Below are positions 1-11,455 of a stretch of DNA of 64,000 nucleotides, in pieces; positions within the stretch are counted from its first letter, which is position 1, and each line of letters begins with the position of its first letter. Source of the stretch: Cephalotus follicularis. Taxonomy: Eukaryota > Streptophyta > Magnoliopsida > Oxalidales > Cephalotaceae. The DNA lies in contig BDDD01000368.1 of NCBI GenBank assembly GCA_001972305.1, forward strand, positions 175,676 through 239,675. Reading direction: 5' to 3'. The position numbers were made by a program, and so were the translations under genes. The notes under the pieces are model-generated. The model searched no databases. It was not told the DNA's origin and saw nothing but the letters and a program-made list of their open reading frames with translations.

Positions 1-1
1 T

Positions 2-199
2 TTACATTCCGAACAAGTGATGAAATGTTTCAATCATCTCGGCTTCACGCTCCCATGTAGCTTCCTCAGCTCTGTGAAACCACCATAATACCTTTACTAT
101 AGGAATAGTCTTATTGCTCAGTACTTTCTCCTTCCGATCAAGAAACTTCATTGCCCATTCTTCATAAGATAGGTTATCACCGATGAATCCCAGGTCATA
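2..199 (-). pseudogene. Ty3/gypsy pol C-terminus (chromodomain tail) of element 2
   Basis: The minus strand reads as the last part of a chromovirus polyprotein. It ends with the typical tail in which a W-E-R-E motif is followed by about 12 residues to HHLFGM and a TAA stop at 2-4. The same segment occurs at 26630-26815 in element 3. The reading stops at 199, where the LTR of element 1 begins. The polyprotein resumes near 5935 in the integrase, and about 390 bp that element 3 has between those points is missing. The insertion of element 1 was therefore accompanied by a deletion, and no clear 5-bp target duplication is visible. The chromodomain tail is thought to direct integration to heterochromatin. 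Confidence 0.8.
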
Positions 200-2930
200 T
201 GTAATACCCTGTCTGTTCGTAAATGTATTTTATGGATTTTATGTGTGTTTTTGGGCTTTTAATTTTGGTTAATTTTAAAGTCCGGTTGCCCTGTGTTATG
301 GGGTTATATGATTTGGGCTGACTGATACCAGTCCAATTTTGGGTACGTAATACTATGTTGGGTTTGGATTTATTTTATCAAAATTTAATTACACCAAAAC
401 AATTCATTTTATTTTATAAATCCTTTTTGTTTTATTTATTTTAATTATTTCTTTATTTCCTTTTATTTTTCTTTTCCTTTTCCCTTCTTTCCTATTTTTT
501 CTTATTCTTCCTATTCTTCTTCCTTCCTCACCCGAATTCACTCCCTTCCCTAATCAATTCACACGTTTTCAATCCTTTCTTCCTTATTCAGCCGATTCTG
601 GTTCCCCCTTCTTCCATATGTGGGCAGATTGTGTCTCCCTTTTCCTTTTGTGAGTGCCATGCCATTCTATAATTGTCTTCTTCTTTTTCTGCCGTGTGCC
701 ATAGCCGAATTCTGCCTGTTAGTGTGTGATAATCTGTTGTGAATTCGTTCTTCAAAGCTGAAGAGGTAATCTCAGTCCTTTTGTGTTCTTTTGGATTGAA
801 TTCTGTTGATTTGCTAAGCATGTCTTGGTTTGGTTCTTTTCTTCTTCCTCTGTTTTGTACACAGCCAATTGTGAGTGTGTGCTAGTGTTCCTTCTACTGT
901 TTTTGTGTTCTGGGAAATCATTACAGGTCAGTTAATTCGTTTCCCTCCAGTGATAATTTTGTTCTAATGTCATAAATTCAGTTTTTATGCTCTTGGTGTC
1001 TTTGGGTATTGATTCCTGCCTAAATGTGTTGTCATTGTGTTAATAAGATTGTCAACACGTTTTATACACATAGTTATGTCATAAACTGGGTTTATAACAT
1101 CTGTAATTGATAATGGACAGAATCTGGACATATATATGCATTGTCTTCTTGCTTCATTTTGAAAGATAAGTCACTGTCAAGTTGTTTTCTTGTCAATTCT
1201 GTGTTCCTGAGTCATATAAATGTCACATATGATCTTATGTTTGTGTCCATGTGTCTCTGGTTTAATGTAGAAACCATTTGAACCATTTTCAGTATTGAAT
1301 TGTCGAATTTCCAACTGTTCTGTCGTCTAGAACAGTCGGCTGTTCCTATGGACAGTCGGCTGGAATGGATGAGCAGCCGACTGCCAGATGAACACAGTCG
1401 ACTGCCTTAGGTTGAGTAGTCGACTGGAGGTATGAACACAGTCGACTGCCTGTATTCTGGGTTGAGTAGTCGAGTGGACCTTATGAATAGTCGACTGCCT
1501 TGCTTCCCCAGTCGATTGGTGCTCTGTTATAGTCGACTGTATTGCCCAGAAATGTACTGTTTTCAACTGTTTTAATTCGTTTGATCCTCGAATCGATCCG
1601 AATCTTTTCCAAACACTGTTATGAGTCTGTTTAACATTTCTGGTGTGTTTTAGACTCTTATACGAATGATTTTGAATGCCTTTTAGATTGTTGTGCTTCA
1701 AGTGGATTCCGTTTTAAGTCATCTATCGTAAGTACTTTGTGAGCGCATAAGGTACGGATTTTTTGTTCCTTGGCTATCTGAGATTTCAAACTGGAACAGT
1801 TTTGATATGCTTCTTCGTTTATAAAATCGATAATGTTTTATGGTTTTGATATGTTCGAAATTAAAGTTGGTTTGACATTTTAATGATTCTGACTTTATAC
1901 ATATGATATGAATCGATACGTTATGTTATGAAATGTATGTTATGATACCGTTGTGAGCGGTTTTCCGATATGTTTTGAGAAAGCATATTTTATGTGATTT
2001 TAAATTGATTTTGACAAATCAATATTTTTGAAATGAATACTGAGTATTGTACCCACCTATGGGGCGTAGCATAGGCACGTCGTGGGCCTGGCACGAGGAC
2101 GTGACACTTCCGTAGCGGTGTGATTAGACTACGGCGTCTCTCAGTGTATGAATAAATCCCATGAGGTGGATTTATGGATCCGCTATGTGATAGAGGCGTA
2201 TGAATCGATTCTAGTTTATGATATGTGATCTAGTGAATGATCAAATATGTGATCCGAGGTGTGATCGGATATGTGTGATGTGAGAATTGACTTGTGTAGT
2301 GCCATACACTTCAATTCTAGTGGGCATGTGGAATTAGCGCCTCCCTTGCCAAATTTATGTTATGTGATATGTATGTGGCTCAGTATGAACTATGATTTGT
2401 GATTTATGACTTATGATTCGCAAATGATTTTATGAAATGCACCGTAAATGTTTCGAAGGTTATCTGGATTTATGAAACTACAAATATGATTTTACGATTA
2501 TGTATCTGTTTTAACTGTTTAAGATTTCCGTTACGAAGTTAATGAAATATTATTGTTTTTAAATTATCATTTACTAGCTCAGCCGCATTTTGTTTTCCAT
2601 GCGGCAGGTTTACAGGAGCAGCGGGGAAAAGTGTGACGAGTGATGACCACCTTTTGTGATAGGATCCCTAGGAGTGTGATCCTTGTTTTATGTCTAGTGG
2701 TCATGAACACTTTTGAGATACATATGCTTATGTTTTAATTTCAAAACTGGGTTATGTTTTAAGTTTAAGTTTATTTTCCGCAACAGTTAAAATTGTTATG
2801 TTTTGAACAGTTTGTTTAAGTTTCAGATATGATATGACCACCAGGTTTTCAACTGTTAAGTTATGTTATGATAAGTTATGTTATGCATGATATGACCCTG
2901 TGACGACTCCCGCCGTCCAGGGGTGTTACA
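200..2930 (+). repeat. 5' LTR of element 1
   Basis: The LTR starts TGTAATACCC and ends GGGGTGTTACA, directly before the tRNA-Met PBS, so the 3' boundary is firm. It is about 2.73 kb. After an AT-rich start (TTTTATAAATCC near 411) there is a long pyrimidine-rich leader-like stretch at 430-600. The TCGA palindrome array is at 1333-1539. A splice-donor-like ATC|GTAAGT is at 1738, and acceptor-like CAGs are at 2605-2607 and 2613-2615. The last 310 bp recur in the 3' remnant at 5621-5934. Confidence 0.85.
1333..1539. repeat. Array of ten CAGTCGACTG-type palindromes, 21-bp pitch
   Basis: Ten 10-bp units match CAGTCGACTG or near variants (CAGTCGGCTG, TAGTCGACTG, CAGTCGATTG). They start at 1333, 1353, 1374, 1395, 1417, 1439, 1467, 1488, 1509 and 1530. 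The steps are 20, 21, 21, 22, 22, 28, 21, 21 and 21 bp. The spacer sequences are largely unrelated, so this is a phased array of sites rather than a simple tandem repeat. Confidence 0.9.
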
Positions 2931-2935
2931 GATTT

Positions 2936-2947
2936 TGGTATCAGAGA
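2936..2947 (+). other. Primer-binding site of element 1
   Basis: TGGTATCAGAGA lies 5 bp after the LTR end. It matches the 3' end of plant initiator tRNA-Met except for the last base. Confidence 0.85.
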
Positions 2948-3101
2948 ATTAGGTTTTGTTTCCTTAGAAGACCTAACTAGGTTTGACCTGTGAGATTGGG
3001 TAGAATCCGGGTTAGGCTGTTCGGTTATGATTTTCTGATATGTTTTCTGTTTTCTATTTTTGTTCCTTGTGATGTTTTATGTTTTGGATGCCTTTTCGTA
3101 G

Positions 3102-5629
3102 ATGGCACGTACAAGGAACGCTGCTTGGAGTACTGCACCCGCTGAGGCTCAGGAAGTTAGAAATGAGCCTACTATGGAGGAACTTGTACGTCAGGTTGTC
3201 GCTCAGAAGGTACGATGCGCGTTGAGTGAGCAGAATCAGAATCATGGCCGTAGGGAGCCGGTTGTTGCTAACGATGCTCCAGCTGATGTCCAGTTGGGAA
3301 GGGATGCTGGGGATGGGACGGATACGCCCACTTATATCTGCTTAGAGCGGTTCCAGAAGCAGAGATCGCAGTCTTTCAGCTCAGCCATGACTCATGTGGA
3401 GGCTGAGCATTGGATTGCTCATATGGATAAGATCTTTGATGTGCTTGGCTGCAGTGATGAACAAAAGATTAAGTTAGCTGTGTACAAGCTTGAGGGTGAT
3501 GCTCAAAAATGGTGGAAAGCTGTGGTTTTGGCTAAGGGTGGCAACTATACAGAGACTTTGACCTGATCTGAGTTTTGCGAGGTCTTTTATCAGCAGTACT
3601 TTCCCACTGATGATAAGGAGGCTTACGCCAGAGAGTTCATCAATACCAGACAGAAGGATGGAGAGTAGGTGACAGAATTTCTGACTCGTTTCACTAGGCT
3701 TGTTGGTTTTGCTGGGTCTGAGGCAGGGACAGTGTTAGAGCAGGCAGAAAAGTTTAAGTGGAAGTTGCATTATCAGTTCCGGGGTAAATTGATCAATACC
3801 AGGTTTGCTGATGTGTCTGAGGTGGCTAATACGGCAAAGAACATAGAACTGGAAAGGTTAGATTTCCAGGTAGCTCGTCAGGAAAGTGACAGAAAGAGAA
3901 GCAGAGGGGATTCTCTAGGGCAAGGTTCTGGACAGAATTATAAGAATAGGAATGGCAAGCGAGGGAAGAGAAATGATAACCGGGGACAGCGACAGCCCGG
4001 TAATGACCAGAGGCAGACACAGGGAGCTGCGGATGTCCAGATTGCCACGTGTGATGTGTGTGGTAGACAGCATCCGGTGGGAGTGTGCTACAAGGCTATC
4101 GGGGCCTGTTTTGTGTGTGGAAAGAAAGGGCATTTCGTGAAGGATTGTCCTGACCCTCGTGCAAAGGAAAGGAAGGGAAACAATGCAGATCATGGACATC
4201 GCAACGTGGGAGGTCGTGTCTTTGCTATCACGACTCAGCAGGCTGCTAATACACCAGGTACTGTTTCAGGCTTTATTTCTGTTGGTAACCGTAGGGCTTA
4301 TGTTTTGTATGATACTGGATCGACCCACTCGGTTGTAGCGAGGTCTTTTGTTCGGCATCTTGGGATGTCTTCACAGTTGCTTGATCCAGCTTTGGTTCTT
4401 TCGACCCCTACGGGTACCTCTGTTGTGATATCTGAGTGTTTTTATGCTTGTCCTCTTGTTTTCTATGATCGGGTTCATGATGCGGACCTTTTACCTATCG
4501 ATATGTATGACTTCGATATGATTCTGGGTATGAACTGGTTGGATCGTCATCGGGCTACGATTGACTGCTATGCTCGGAGGGTTTTGTTTGGGGATGTGAA
4601 CAGACCTGATTTTGTTTATCAAGGTTCACAGCCGAGAAAAGAAGTGAAAGTGATATCTGCTCTGAAAGCTCAGAAATTGGTAGCTAAGGGCGCTGAAGGT
4701 TTCTTAGCTGTTATGAAGGATGTCTCAAAGGTTGAGCCTCGCCTTGAAGACTATCCTGTGGTACGAGAATTTTCTGATGTGTTTCCGAAGGAGTTACCGG
4801 GTTTGCCACCGCAACGGGAAGTGGAGTTTACCATCAAACTCATTCCTGGAGCGGCACCGATATCTAAGGCACCTTATAGAATGGCACCGTTGGAACTGCA
4901 AGAGTTGAAGGAACAGTTGCAAGAGCTGTTGGATCGGGGTTTCATTCGGCCTAGTGTTTCGCCGTGGGGTGCTCCGGTTCTTTTTGTGAAGAAGAAAAAC
5001 GGGTCTATGAGGCTATGCATAGACTACAGAGAGTTGAACCGAATTACTGTTCGGAATAAATACCCGCTACCTAGGATTGATGACTTGTTTGATCAACTCT
5101 GAGGTGCTCGGTATTTCTCGAAGATTGATTTGAGATCGGGATATCATCAGCTTAGGATAAAGGATGAAGATGTGCCTAAAACTGCTTTCCGTACTCGGTA
5201 TGGGCATTATGAGTTTTTGGTGATGCCTTTTGGACTCACTAATGCACCGACAGTTTTCATGGATTTGATGAATAGGGTGTTCCATGAGTACTTGGATCAG
5301 TTTGTAATTGTATTCATAGATGACATTCTTGTGCATTCCAAGTCGAAGGAAGAACATGAAGAACAGCTTCGCATTGTGCTGGGTATTCTGAGGAAGAATC
5401 AGCTTTACGCGAAGTTCTTGAAGTGTGAGTTCTGGTTGGAACAGGTGGCATTTTTGGGTCATGTGGTTACAGCTGAAGGTATTTGTGTGGATCCTGCTAA
5501 AGTTGAGGCTATTACTAAATGGCCGAGACCTACCACAGTGACGGAGGTTAGGAGTTTCTTGGGTTTGGCTGGATATTATAGGCGGTCTGTGGAAGGCTTT
5601 TCCTCTATAGCCTTACCACTGAAAGTGTG
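3102..5629 (+). pseudogene. gag-protease-RT polyprotein of element 1, three in-frame stops
   Basis: This is a retrotransposon gag-pol that would encode capsid, protease and reverse transcriptase. From the ATG at 3102 one frame stays open apart from stops at 3564-3566 (TGA), 3666-3668 (TAG) and 5100-5102 (TGA). There is no frameshift. Gag has the EHWIAHMDKIF and KWWKAV landmarks, a basic stretch near 3900-4000, and a zinc region with [14 protein letters not shown] near 4108-4150. The protease has [11 protein letters not shown] near 4305-4335. RT shows APVLFVKKK, the DLRSGYHQL block and the catalytic FIDDILVHS near 5315-5345. The frame ends at [16 protein letters not shown] and then runs into 3' LTR sequence. 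It cannot transpose as it stands. Confidence 0.9.
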
Positions 5630-5934
5630 ATTGAGTGATGACCACCCTATGTCCTTGGATCCCTAGGAGTGTGATCCCTATGTTATGTCTAGTGGTCATA
5701 AACATTGATAATTATGTTATTATGTTTTAAATTGGAACCGGATTTATGTTTTGAGTTTTTCCGCAAATGTTTAAAATGGTTAACTGTTAAGTTTTAATGT
5801 TAAGATAAGACTGCCACGTTTTTGGCTGTTTTGGTTAATAAATAATGTTATGTTCAGATATGTTATGATAGATTCTAAAAGTATGTATGTATGATATGAC
5901 CCTGTGACGACTCCCGCCGTCCGGGGGTGTTACA
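5621..5934 (+). repeat. 3' LTR remnant of element 1
   Basis: It aligns with 2624-2930 of the 5' LTR, sharing the GATGACCACC, CCTAGGAGTGTGATCC and CTCCCGCCGTCC blocks. It ends GGGGTGTTACA at 5934. Only the last ninth of the LTR remains, and it is joined directly to RT coding sequence. Confidence 0.85.
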
Positions 5935-6800
5935 ACTTCCTTCCATACAAGGCTTCATAAGGAGCTATCCCGATGCTGGCATGATAGCTGTTGTTGTAAG
6001 AGAATTCAATCAGTGAAAGATGATCCTCCTAACTCATAGCGAAGTCAATAACACAAGCCCGGAGCATATCTTCAAGAGTCTGAATGGTACGCTCGGACTG
6101 TCTGTCAGTCTATGGGTGAAATGCAGTATTGAAGTTTAAGGTTGTTCCCATTGCTGCTTGGAACTTCTTCCAGAACCTTGAAGTAAATCTCACATCACGG
6201 TCACAAACAATACTGACTGGCACTCCATGCAATCTCACTATCTCCCGGATATATAATCGAGCCAACTTCTCAATGGAATATGTCATGTTCATCAGAAGAA
6301 AGTGAGCAGACTTGGTGAGTCTGTCCACTATAACCCACATTGCTTCATGCCTATTCTGTGACCTCGGTAAACCCGATACAAAGTCAATGGTCACATGCTC
6401 CCACTTCCACTCAACCATTGGTAATGACTATAGCAGTCCCACAGGTTTCTGATGTTCAGCCTTCAACCTCTGACAGGTCAAACATCTTGCTACGTATTCA
6501 GAAATCTTTCTCTTCATGCCACTCTACCAGTAGTTTCTCTTCATGTCATGCAACATCTTAGAGCTTCCTGGATGAACATTGTAATTTGATTTATGAGCTT
6601 GCTGCAGTAGCTCACCTCTGATACTCTCTTCATCCGTAACACATACTCTTCCTCGGAACCTCAATATGCCATCCGAATTTATGGAGAACTCAGAATCAGG
6701 ATCCAAATTCTCATCAATGTTCCATAACTCAGTATCACTGAACTGTGCAGTCAGAATACGATCTAGAAGCTCCGGTTGTGCTCTAAGATTAGCCACAATA
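5935..6800 (-). pseudogene. Integrase part of element 2 pol
   Basis: The minus strand encodes a Ty3/gypsy integrase, which inserts the cDNA copy into the genome. Readable pieces are the catalytic core with EHVTIDFVSGLPRSQNRHEA and VVDRLTKSAHFLLMNM (6110-6418) and the N-terminal zinc-binding region (6430-6600) with the H-x3-H and C-x2-C spacing partly intact. Upstream, 6524-6796 joins it to the end of RNase H. Stops and small frameshifts break the frame. It is truncated at 5935 by element 1. Confidence 0.85.
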
Positions 6801-8159
6801 ACTCCTCAGAAAACCATGAATGGATTCCATCTCTGAAAATCCTCCAACAGCTTCCATTGTGAAACCATTGCACCAGCAATCATTGCCTTTCGACTCAGTG
6901 CATACGCCACTATATTACCTTTTCCTGGGTGGTATTGAATGTTACAGTTATAACCATTAAAGAATTCCACCCACCTCCTCTGTCTCATGTTCAGCTCATT
7001 CTGGGAAAACAAGTATTTCAGGCTCTTGTGATCAGTGGAGATCTCAAATTGAGCACCATAGAGATAGTGTCTCCATTTCTGTAAAGCGAACACTATGGCC
7101 GCCAATTCGAGATCGTGTACGAGATAGTTTTCTTCATACGGCTTTAACTTCCTCGATACGTATGCAATCACCCTACCACGTTGCATAAGGACGCATCCCA
7201 AGCCCTTCCCAGAAGCATCACTATAAATTGTAAAACCCTCATTACCCTCAGGTAATGCCAACACTGGAGCCAAAATCAACTGACTCTTTAACTCATGGAA
7301 ACTTGCTTAACAAGGATCATCCCACACAAAGCTTGACTTCTTCTTAGTCAACTATGCCAATGGCATAGCAAGCTTTGAAAACCCTTCGATGAACCTTCAG
7401 TAATAGCCAGCCAATCCCAAGAAGCTACGAACCTCAGTAACATTCTTCGGTTGGGGGCAATCCATAATACTCTCAATCTTTGCTGGATCCACTGATAATC
7501 CTCCACTCGATACAATGTGACCCAGAAAAGTCACGTGATCCAACCAGAATTCGCACTTGCTGAACTTTGCATATAGTCGTTCCCTCCGCAGTGTCTGCAA
7601 CAGAATCCTGAGATGTTGCATGTGCTCCTTATCACTTATCGAATAAATCAGGATGTCATCTAGAAAGATAATGACGAACTGATCAAGATAGGGCTGGAAC
7701 ACCCTGTTCATCAAACACATAAAGGCTGCAGGAGCATTCTTCAAACCAAATGGGCAGTATCAGAAATTCATAGTGCCCATATATGGTTCAAAATGTAGTC
7801 TTCTCAACATCACCTTCCCGGATCCTCAACTGATGATAACCTGTTCCCAGGTCAAGTTTGGAGAATACAGTTGAGCCTTGCAATTGGTCGAACAACTCCT
7901 CAATATGTGGTAGAGGGTACTTGTTCTTCATAGTCACTTGGTTTAGCAGCCGACAATCAATGCATAGCCGCATTGATCCATCCTTCTTTTTCACAAACAG
8001 GACCGGTGCTCCCCACAGTGACACACTCGGTCTGATGAAGCCCTTATCAAGATAGTCCTGCAATTGAGTCTTCAACTTCTTCAATTCAGAAGGAGCCATT
8101 CTGTACGGAGCTTTAGATATAGGCGCAGTCCCAGGCATCAGTTCAATACTGAACTCCAT
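6801..8159 (-). pseudogene. RT and RNase H of element 2
   Basis: In minus-strand order, 8159-7788 encodes the RT N-terminal blocks ([30 protein letters not shown]). Then 7744-7397 encodes the palm with FLDDILIYS and the VTFLGHIVS and [10 protein letters not shown] landmarks. Then 7279-6806 encodes RNase H with [16 protein letters not shown] and [11 protein letters not shown] short break lies at 7745-7787, and a stop-rich stretch at 7280-7396 carries the RT thumb/RNase H link. The YxDD-type catalytic motif is intact but the frame is not. Confidence 0.88.
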
Positions 8160-8700
8160 ATCTCGCTCCGGTGGTAACGAAACAAGATAATTTGGAAATA
8201 CATTAGGAAAATCACAAGCAACAGGAACCTGTTCCAGACTACGTGTACTTTTGTATGATCAATGACATACGCCAAATAACCTTCACATGCTTGCTCGAGG
8301 TATTTCTGTGCTCGAGTGTAAGAAATAATCGGAGCATAAGTAGTCTTTTATCCCATGAACTGAAACACCATTCCATCTGAGAGATGAAAGGTCACCACCT
8401 TATTATAACAAACCACGCACGCTCAATGTAGAGATAACTAGTCCATCCCCAAGATAACATCAAAATCTTGGATTGGAGCACAATCAGATCAGCGAATAAC
8501 TGATCCCCAATTATCGTGATCTCACAACTGTTCACTACAGTATCGGTCAACAAGGAACCACCAGTTGGAGTATTCACCTCCAACACAAAAGGCAAGGAAG
8601 CAGTAATACAATGAAAATCAGACAGAAAACATGATGCAATGAATGAATGAGTAGCACCCAGGGTCAATCAATACTCTAGCCGATATACCGGATGCAAGAA
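8160..8700 (-). pseudogene. Protease of element 2
   Basis: The aspartic protease segment between gag and RT is spread over frames near 8392-8700. Near 8640-8680 the active-site triplet reads D-P-G followed by C-Y-S-F-I-H, where the usual form is D-S/T-G-A-T-H-S-F. A second reading at 8600-8667 starts TLGATHSFIASC. A 1-nt shift thus cuts through the active-site loop. The segment downstream carries the expected L-G-W/M-D-x-L block (8430-8460). Confidence 0.75.
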
Positions 8701-9577
8701 TGGTACCTCCCACAACCGAAGTAGACTCTGGTACACCTTCCTTAGATAGGGTATAGACTCTACCTTTCATTATCGCCTTCCCGGAATCTCTTTGCGGTTG
8801 AGCAGCCGCACCAATACCACTTGCTCTAACACCTCCTTGCTGAGCCAACACTAACGGATAATCTTTCACTCGATGTTCTGGTGAGCCACACTTCAGACAC
8901 TTCCCTACCTTCTTCCAGCAAACACTTTCATCTTGACTTGGAAGACCAAAAAAAATACATCCTCTAGAATTATGTTGCCTGCTTCGGTTAGGAGTTTGGA
9001 AACGAGAAGTATTTTTCTTATAGCGTCCTTGTCCCTCATTCCTAGACTTTGATGAAGCAGCAGGATTATTGCTTCCCTGCCAGTTTGAAGCAGCAGGTCT
9101 CAACTGAGAACCTCGAGATCTCTCCATCCTTCTCTCGTTTGCATCGGCCTCTAAAATCCTAGCCTTTTCTGTAACATCCACAAAAGAAGTCAACTGCAAC
9201 ACTACTAGTTTGGATCTGATGTCTGGTCTCAAACCCTTCAAGAACCTCATGATTTTTCTGGATTCCCCCTCCACAAGATATGGTGTGTGCCTGGCCAGCT
9301 CAATGAATCTGGTCTGGTATTGAGCCACCATCATGTCACCTTGACGTAGCTCTAGCAATTCTATCTCCCTCAGGTCACGCTCCATCTGTGGAACATAAGC
9401 ATCATTGAACTCAGACTGAAATCTGTCCCAAGTTCTGCAAAGATCAAGAGATTCCCACTTTGCTTCAATCATCGCCCACCAATGGGTAGCCTCTCCCCAC
9501 AAGCAGTACATTGCAAAATTCAGCTTATGCTCATCAGTACACTCCAGAGCTGCAAAAATTTTCTTCATGTCCTTCAA
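8618..9577 (-). pseudogene. Gag capsid and nucleocapsid of element 2
   Basis: This 319-codon open stretch starts at MKDMKKIFAALECTDEHK. It contains the capsid landmarks AMYCLWGEATHWW, FNDAYVPQ, RQGDMMVAQYQTRFIELARHTPYL and KGLRPDIRSKLVVLQ. A single CCHC knuckle, CLKCGSPEHRVKDY, is present with its last Cys replaced by Tyr. The preceding CIFFGLPSQDESVCW is a degraded first knuckle. Gag would package the element RNA. Confidence 0.85.
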
Positions 9578-9759
9578 CCACTGTTCCGCTAAGTAGCATC
9601 CAACTCTCCCTTGAATGATGGAGGATTCTGTCGCACGAGTCTCTCCAAATCTCTTCGAAAACCTCCAGCATGATAAACTTCGGGAGCACGCTGATAGGCT
9701 TGGTTCACGTCATACATTTGCCGCAACTGTTCCATATTCACTGCATTGGCCCGGATCTG

Positions 9760-9954
9760 CTATTGAAAGAGATTATCCATGCGATCAAAGTTTCTCCTCT
9801 CATCGTGCACTGGCGGAACATTTCTCTCTTCATTCATCTGCAGAACCTCCCTACCTTCATTCATTGGTGGAACATTTCCTTCCTCATTCACTGGTGGAAC
9901 ATTGACTTCTTCTCCGATTCTACGTCTTCCACGTCTACCTCTTCGGAGATCCAT
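9760..9954 (-). pseudogene. Gag N-terminus of element 2
   Basis: An ATG at 9954 begins an arginine-rich start (MDLRRGRRGRRR) followed by a degenerate repeat of about 8-9 residues of the form NVPPVNEE/NVPPMNEG. A stop follows FQ at 9760. Gag then continues in decayed form towards 9577. The same basic start (MDRRRTRARARA) is at 41690 and 61958. The repeat expansion is specific to this copy. Confidence 0.7.
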
Positions 9955-10048
9955 ACTGTTTCCTATAAGTAACGATATTAATCATTAGGAAACAATTTAC
10001 TTATTTGCCGAGGAACTTATCCCAATGGTAGCTTATAAATTAATATAA

Positions 10049-10060
10049 GCTCTGATACCA
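10049..10060 (-). other. Primer-binding site of element 2
   Basis: The complement reads TGGTATCAGAGC, a full match to plant initiator tRNA-Met. It sits 3 bp from the LTR end at 10064. Confidence 0.88.
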
Positions 10061-11321
10061 TGTTGTCACACCCCGTTTTCCATTAACAACATATATATGG
10101 TTATTAGTTAATAATCCAGCATTTAACAATAATCCCAAAACAATCTAACTTAAACTTTGCAGAAGCATTCACATACTGGATTATTTAAATGTCTCCACAT
10201 GTAGCCCATGCTACATGTGTACAAGCACAACACAAGTTATATGTTACATATCTAAAATGTAAATATACAATAACAGAGTATGTTATTACAAATTAACATT
10301 AACAACCTTAAAAGAGAAGCCTTCAAAGAATGGATTCAGACGTCAACTCCACTTTGCTTCGTCAATCTAAAATAGTAGGTATTAGCCGTTGTTCTCACTT
10401 GGCTAAGTAGGAAATATGCATGACAATGAATATAAAGATGCAATCATGCATGATAGTTTATAATTTTAAAACAGTTAATATATATATATGACAATATATA
10501 AACAATCATGCCAAATGGCTACACTCATTCAAGTATCAATCATACCGCACAAGGGTACAAACAATCAATCACTTTGTCCGAAGACCACTATTGGGTGTCA
10601 TCTCGTGCTACCTCCTAGCCCAACCGATGCACCACCCAACTACCACCATGCACTCCGATGATGATAGAAAGGGTAACACTATTGCTGGCATTTGGCGGGC
10701 AATCACTCACTCACGATCTGCATTGCAGATAAGTTGGTGTATAAGCACTCGCCATAAACTCCTGGCCCATAGGCTCACTGCCGTAGTCAGTGATACACTC
10801 CGATCACTAAACCATTAGCATCACTTCAAACACAATCAATTCACTGATATTACATATAAGCAATGTAACATAATAAGTTCTCATTGGTAGAGAAAACGAT
10901 AACAATAAGTCACTTTTGAAAACAGTAAAACGATATTTGCTCAATGGCCAAATAATACTTATGACGGGTTCTCATTATAGAGAAAACACTTGAACACTTA
11001 AACACTTGCCTTTTGGAATCACTTAAAACATTTTAAATTATTTTAGGAGAACACTTGAATAATAGTATTTATGAATACTTTGATAAATAGCAATACAGTA
11101 GCAGTTGCATCAATACATTAGTAGTGCAAAAACCAAACATTACATGGTGCACTCAATATCAATTTATGCAAATCACACAAGGATGCATAAGTCACTAGAT
11201 TCTGGATATTTTGATTATACATAGCAGGGGTTGATTATTGGAATCATCCCTTATTAAAGCTAGTATAATTACAGGTCATTTAGCCTAAATAGTACCTATC
11301 AGTGGTGACAATATCATTTAA

Positions 11322-11455
11322 CAGTTGACTGTTTACACATAACAGTCAGCTGAGTCCTTGCATAATCGACTATTACTTATGAATAGTCGTCTGTTTACAC
11401 TTAATAGTCAGCTGTCTACATTTAGTAGTCGACTATTATCCAAGGCAGTCGACTG
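11322..11455. repeat. Palindrome array in LTR of element 2 (proximal)
   Basis: Seven 10-bp units (CAGTTGACTG, CAGTCAGCTG, TAATCGACTA, TAGTCGTCTG, TAGTCAGCTG, TAGTCGACTA, CAGTCGACTG) start at 11322, 11343, 11363, 11384, 11405, 11426 and 11446. All steps are 20 or 21 bp. Confidence 0.88.

Larger units (their letters stand above)
200..5934 (+). mobile_element. Element 1: truncated Ty3/gypsy retrotransposon
   Basis: The order is a full 5' LTR (200-2930), PBS (2936-2947), gag-protease-RT (3102-5629) and the last ~310 bp of a 3' LTR (5621-5934). Both LTR ends read GGGGTGTTACA. Everything from the RT/RNase H boundary through most of the 3' LTR is deleted, including RNase H, integrase and the polypurine tract. 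The element lies in the pol gene of element 2, which is on the opposite strand. Confidence 0.88.

Noticed and set aside
1333-1539. CRISPR array
   Set aside because: The repeats are only 10 bp, palindromic and degenerate, with 11-bp spacers, in an eukaryotic LTR with no cas genes.
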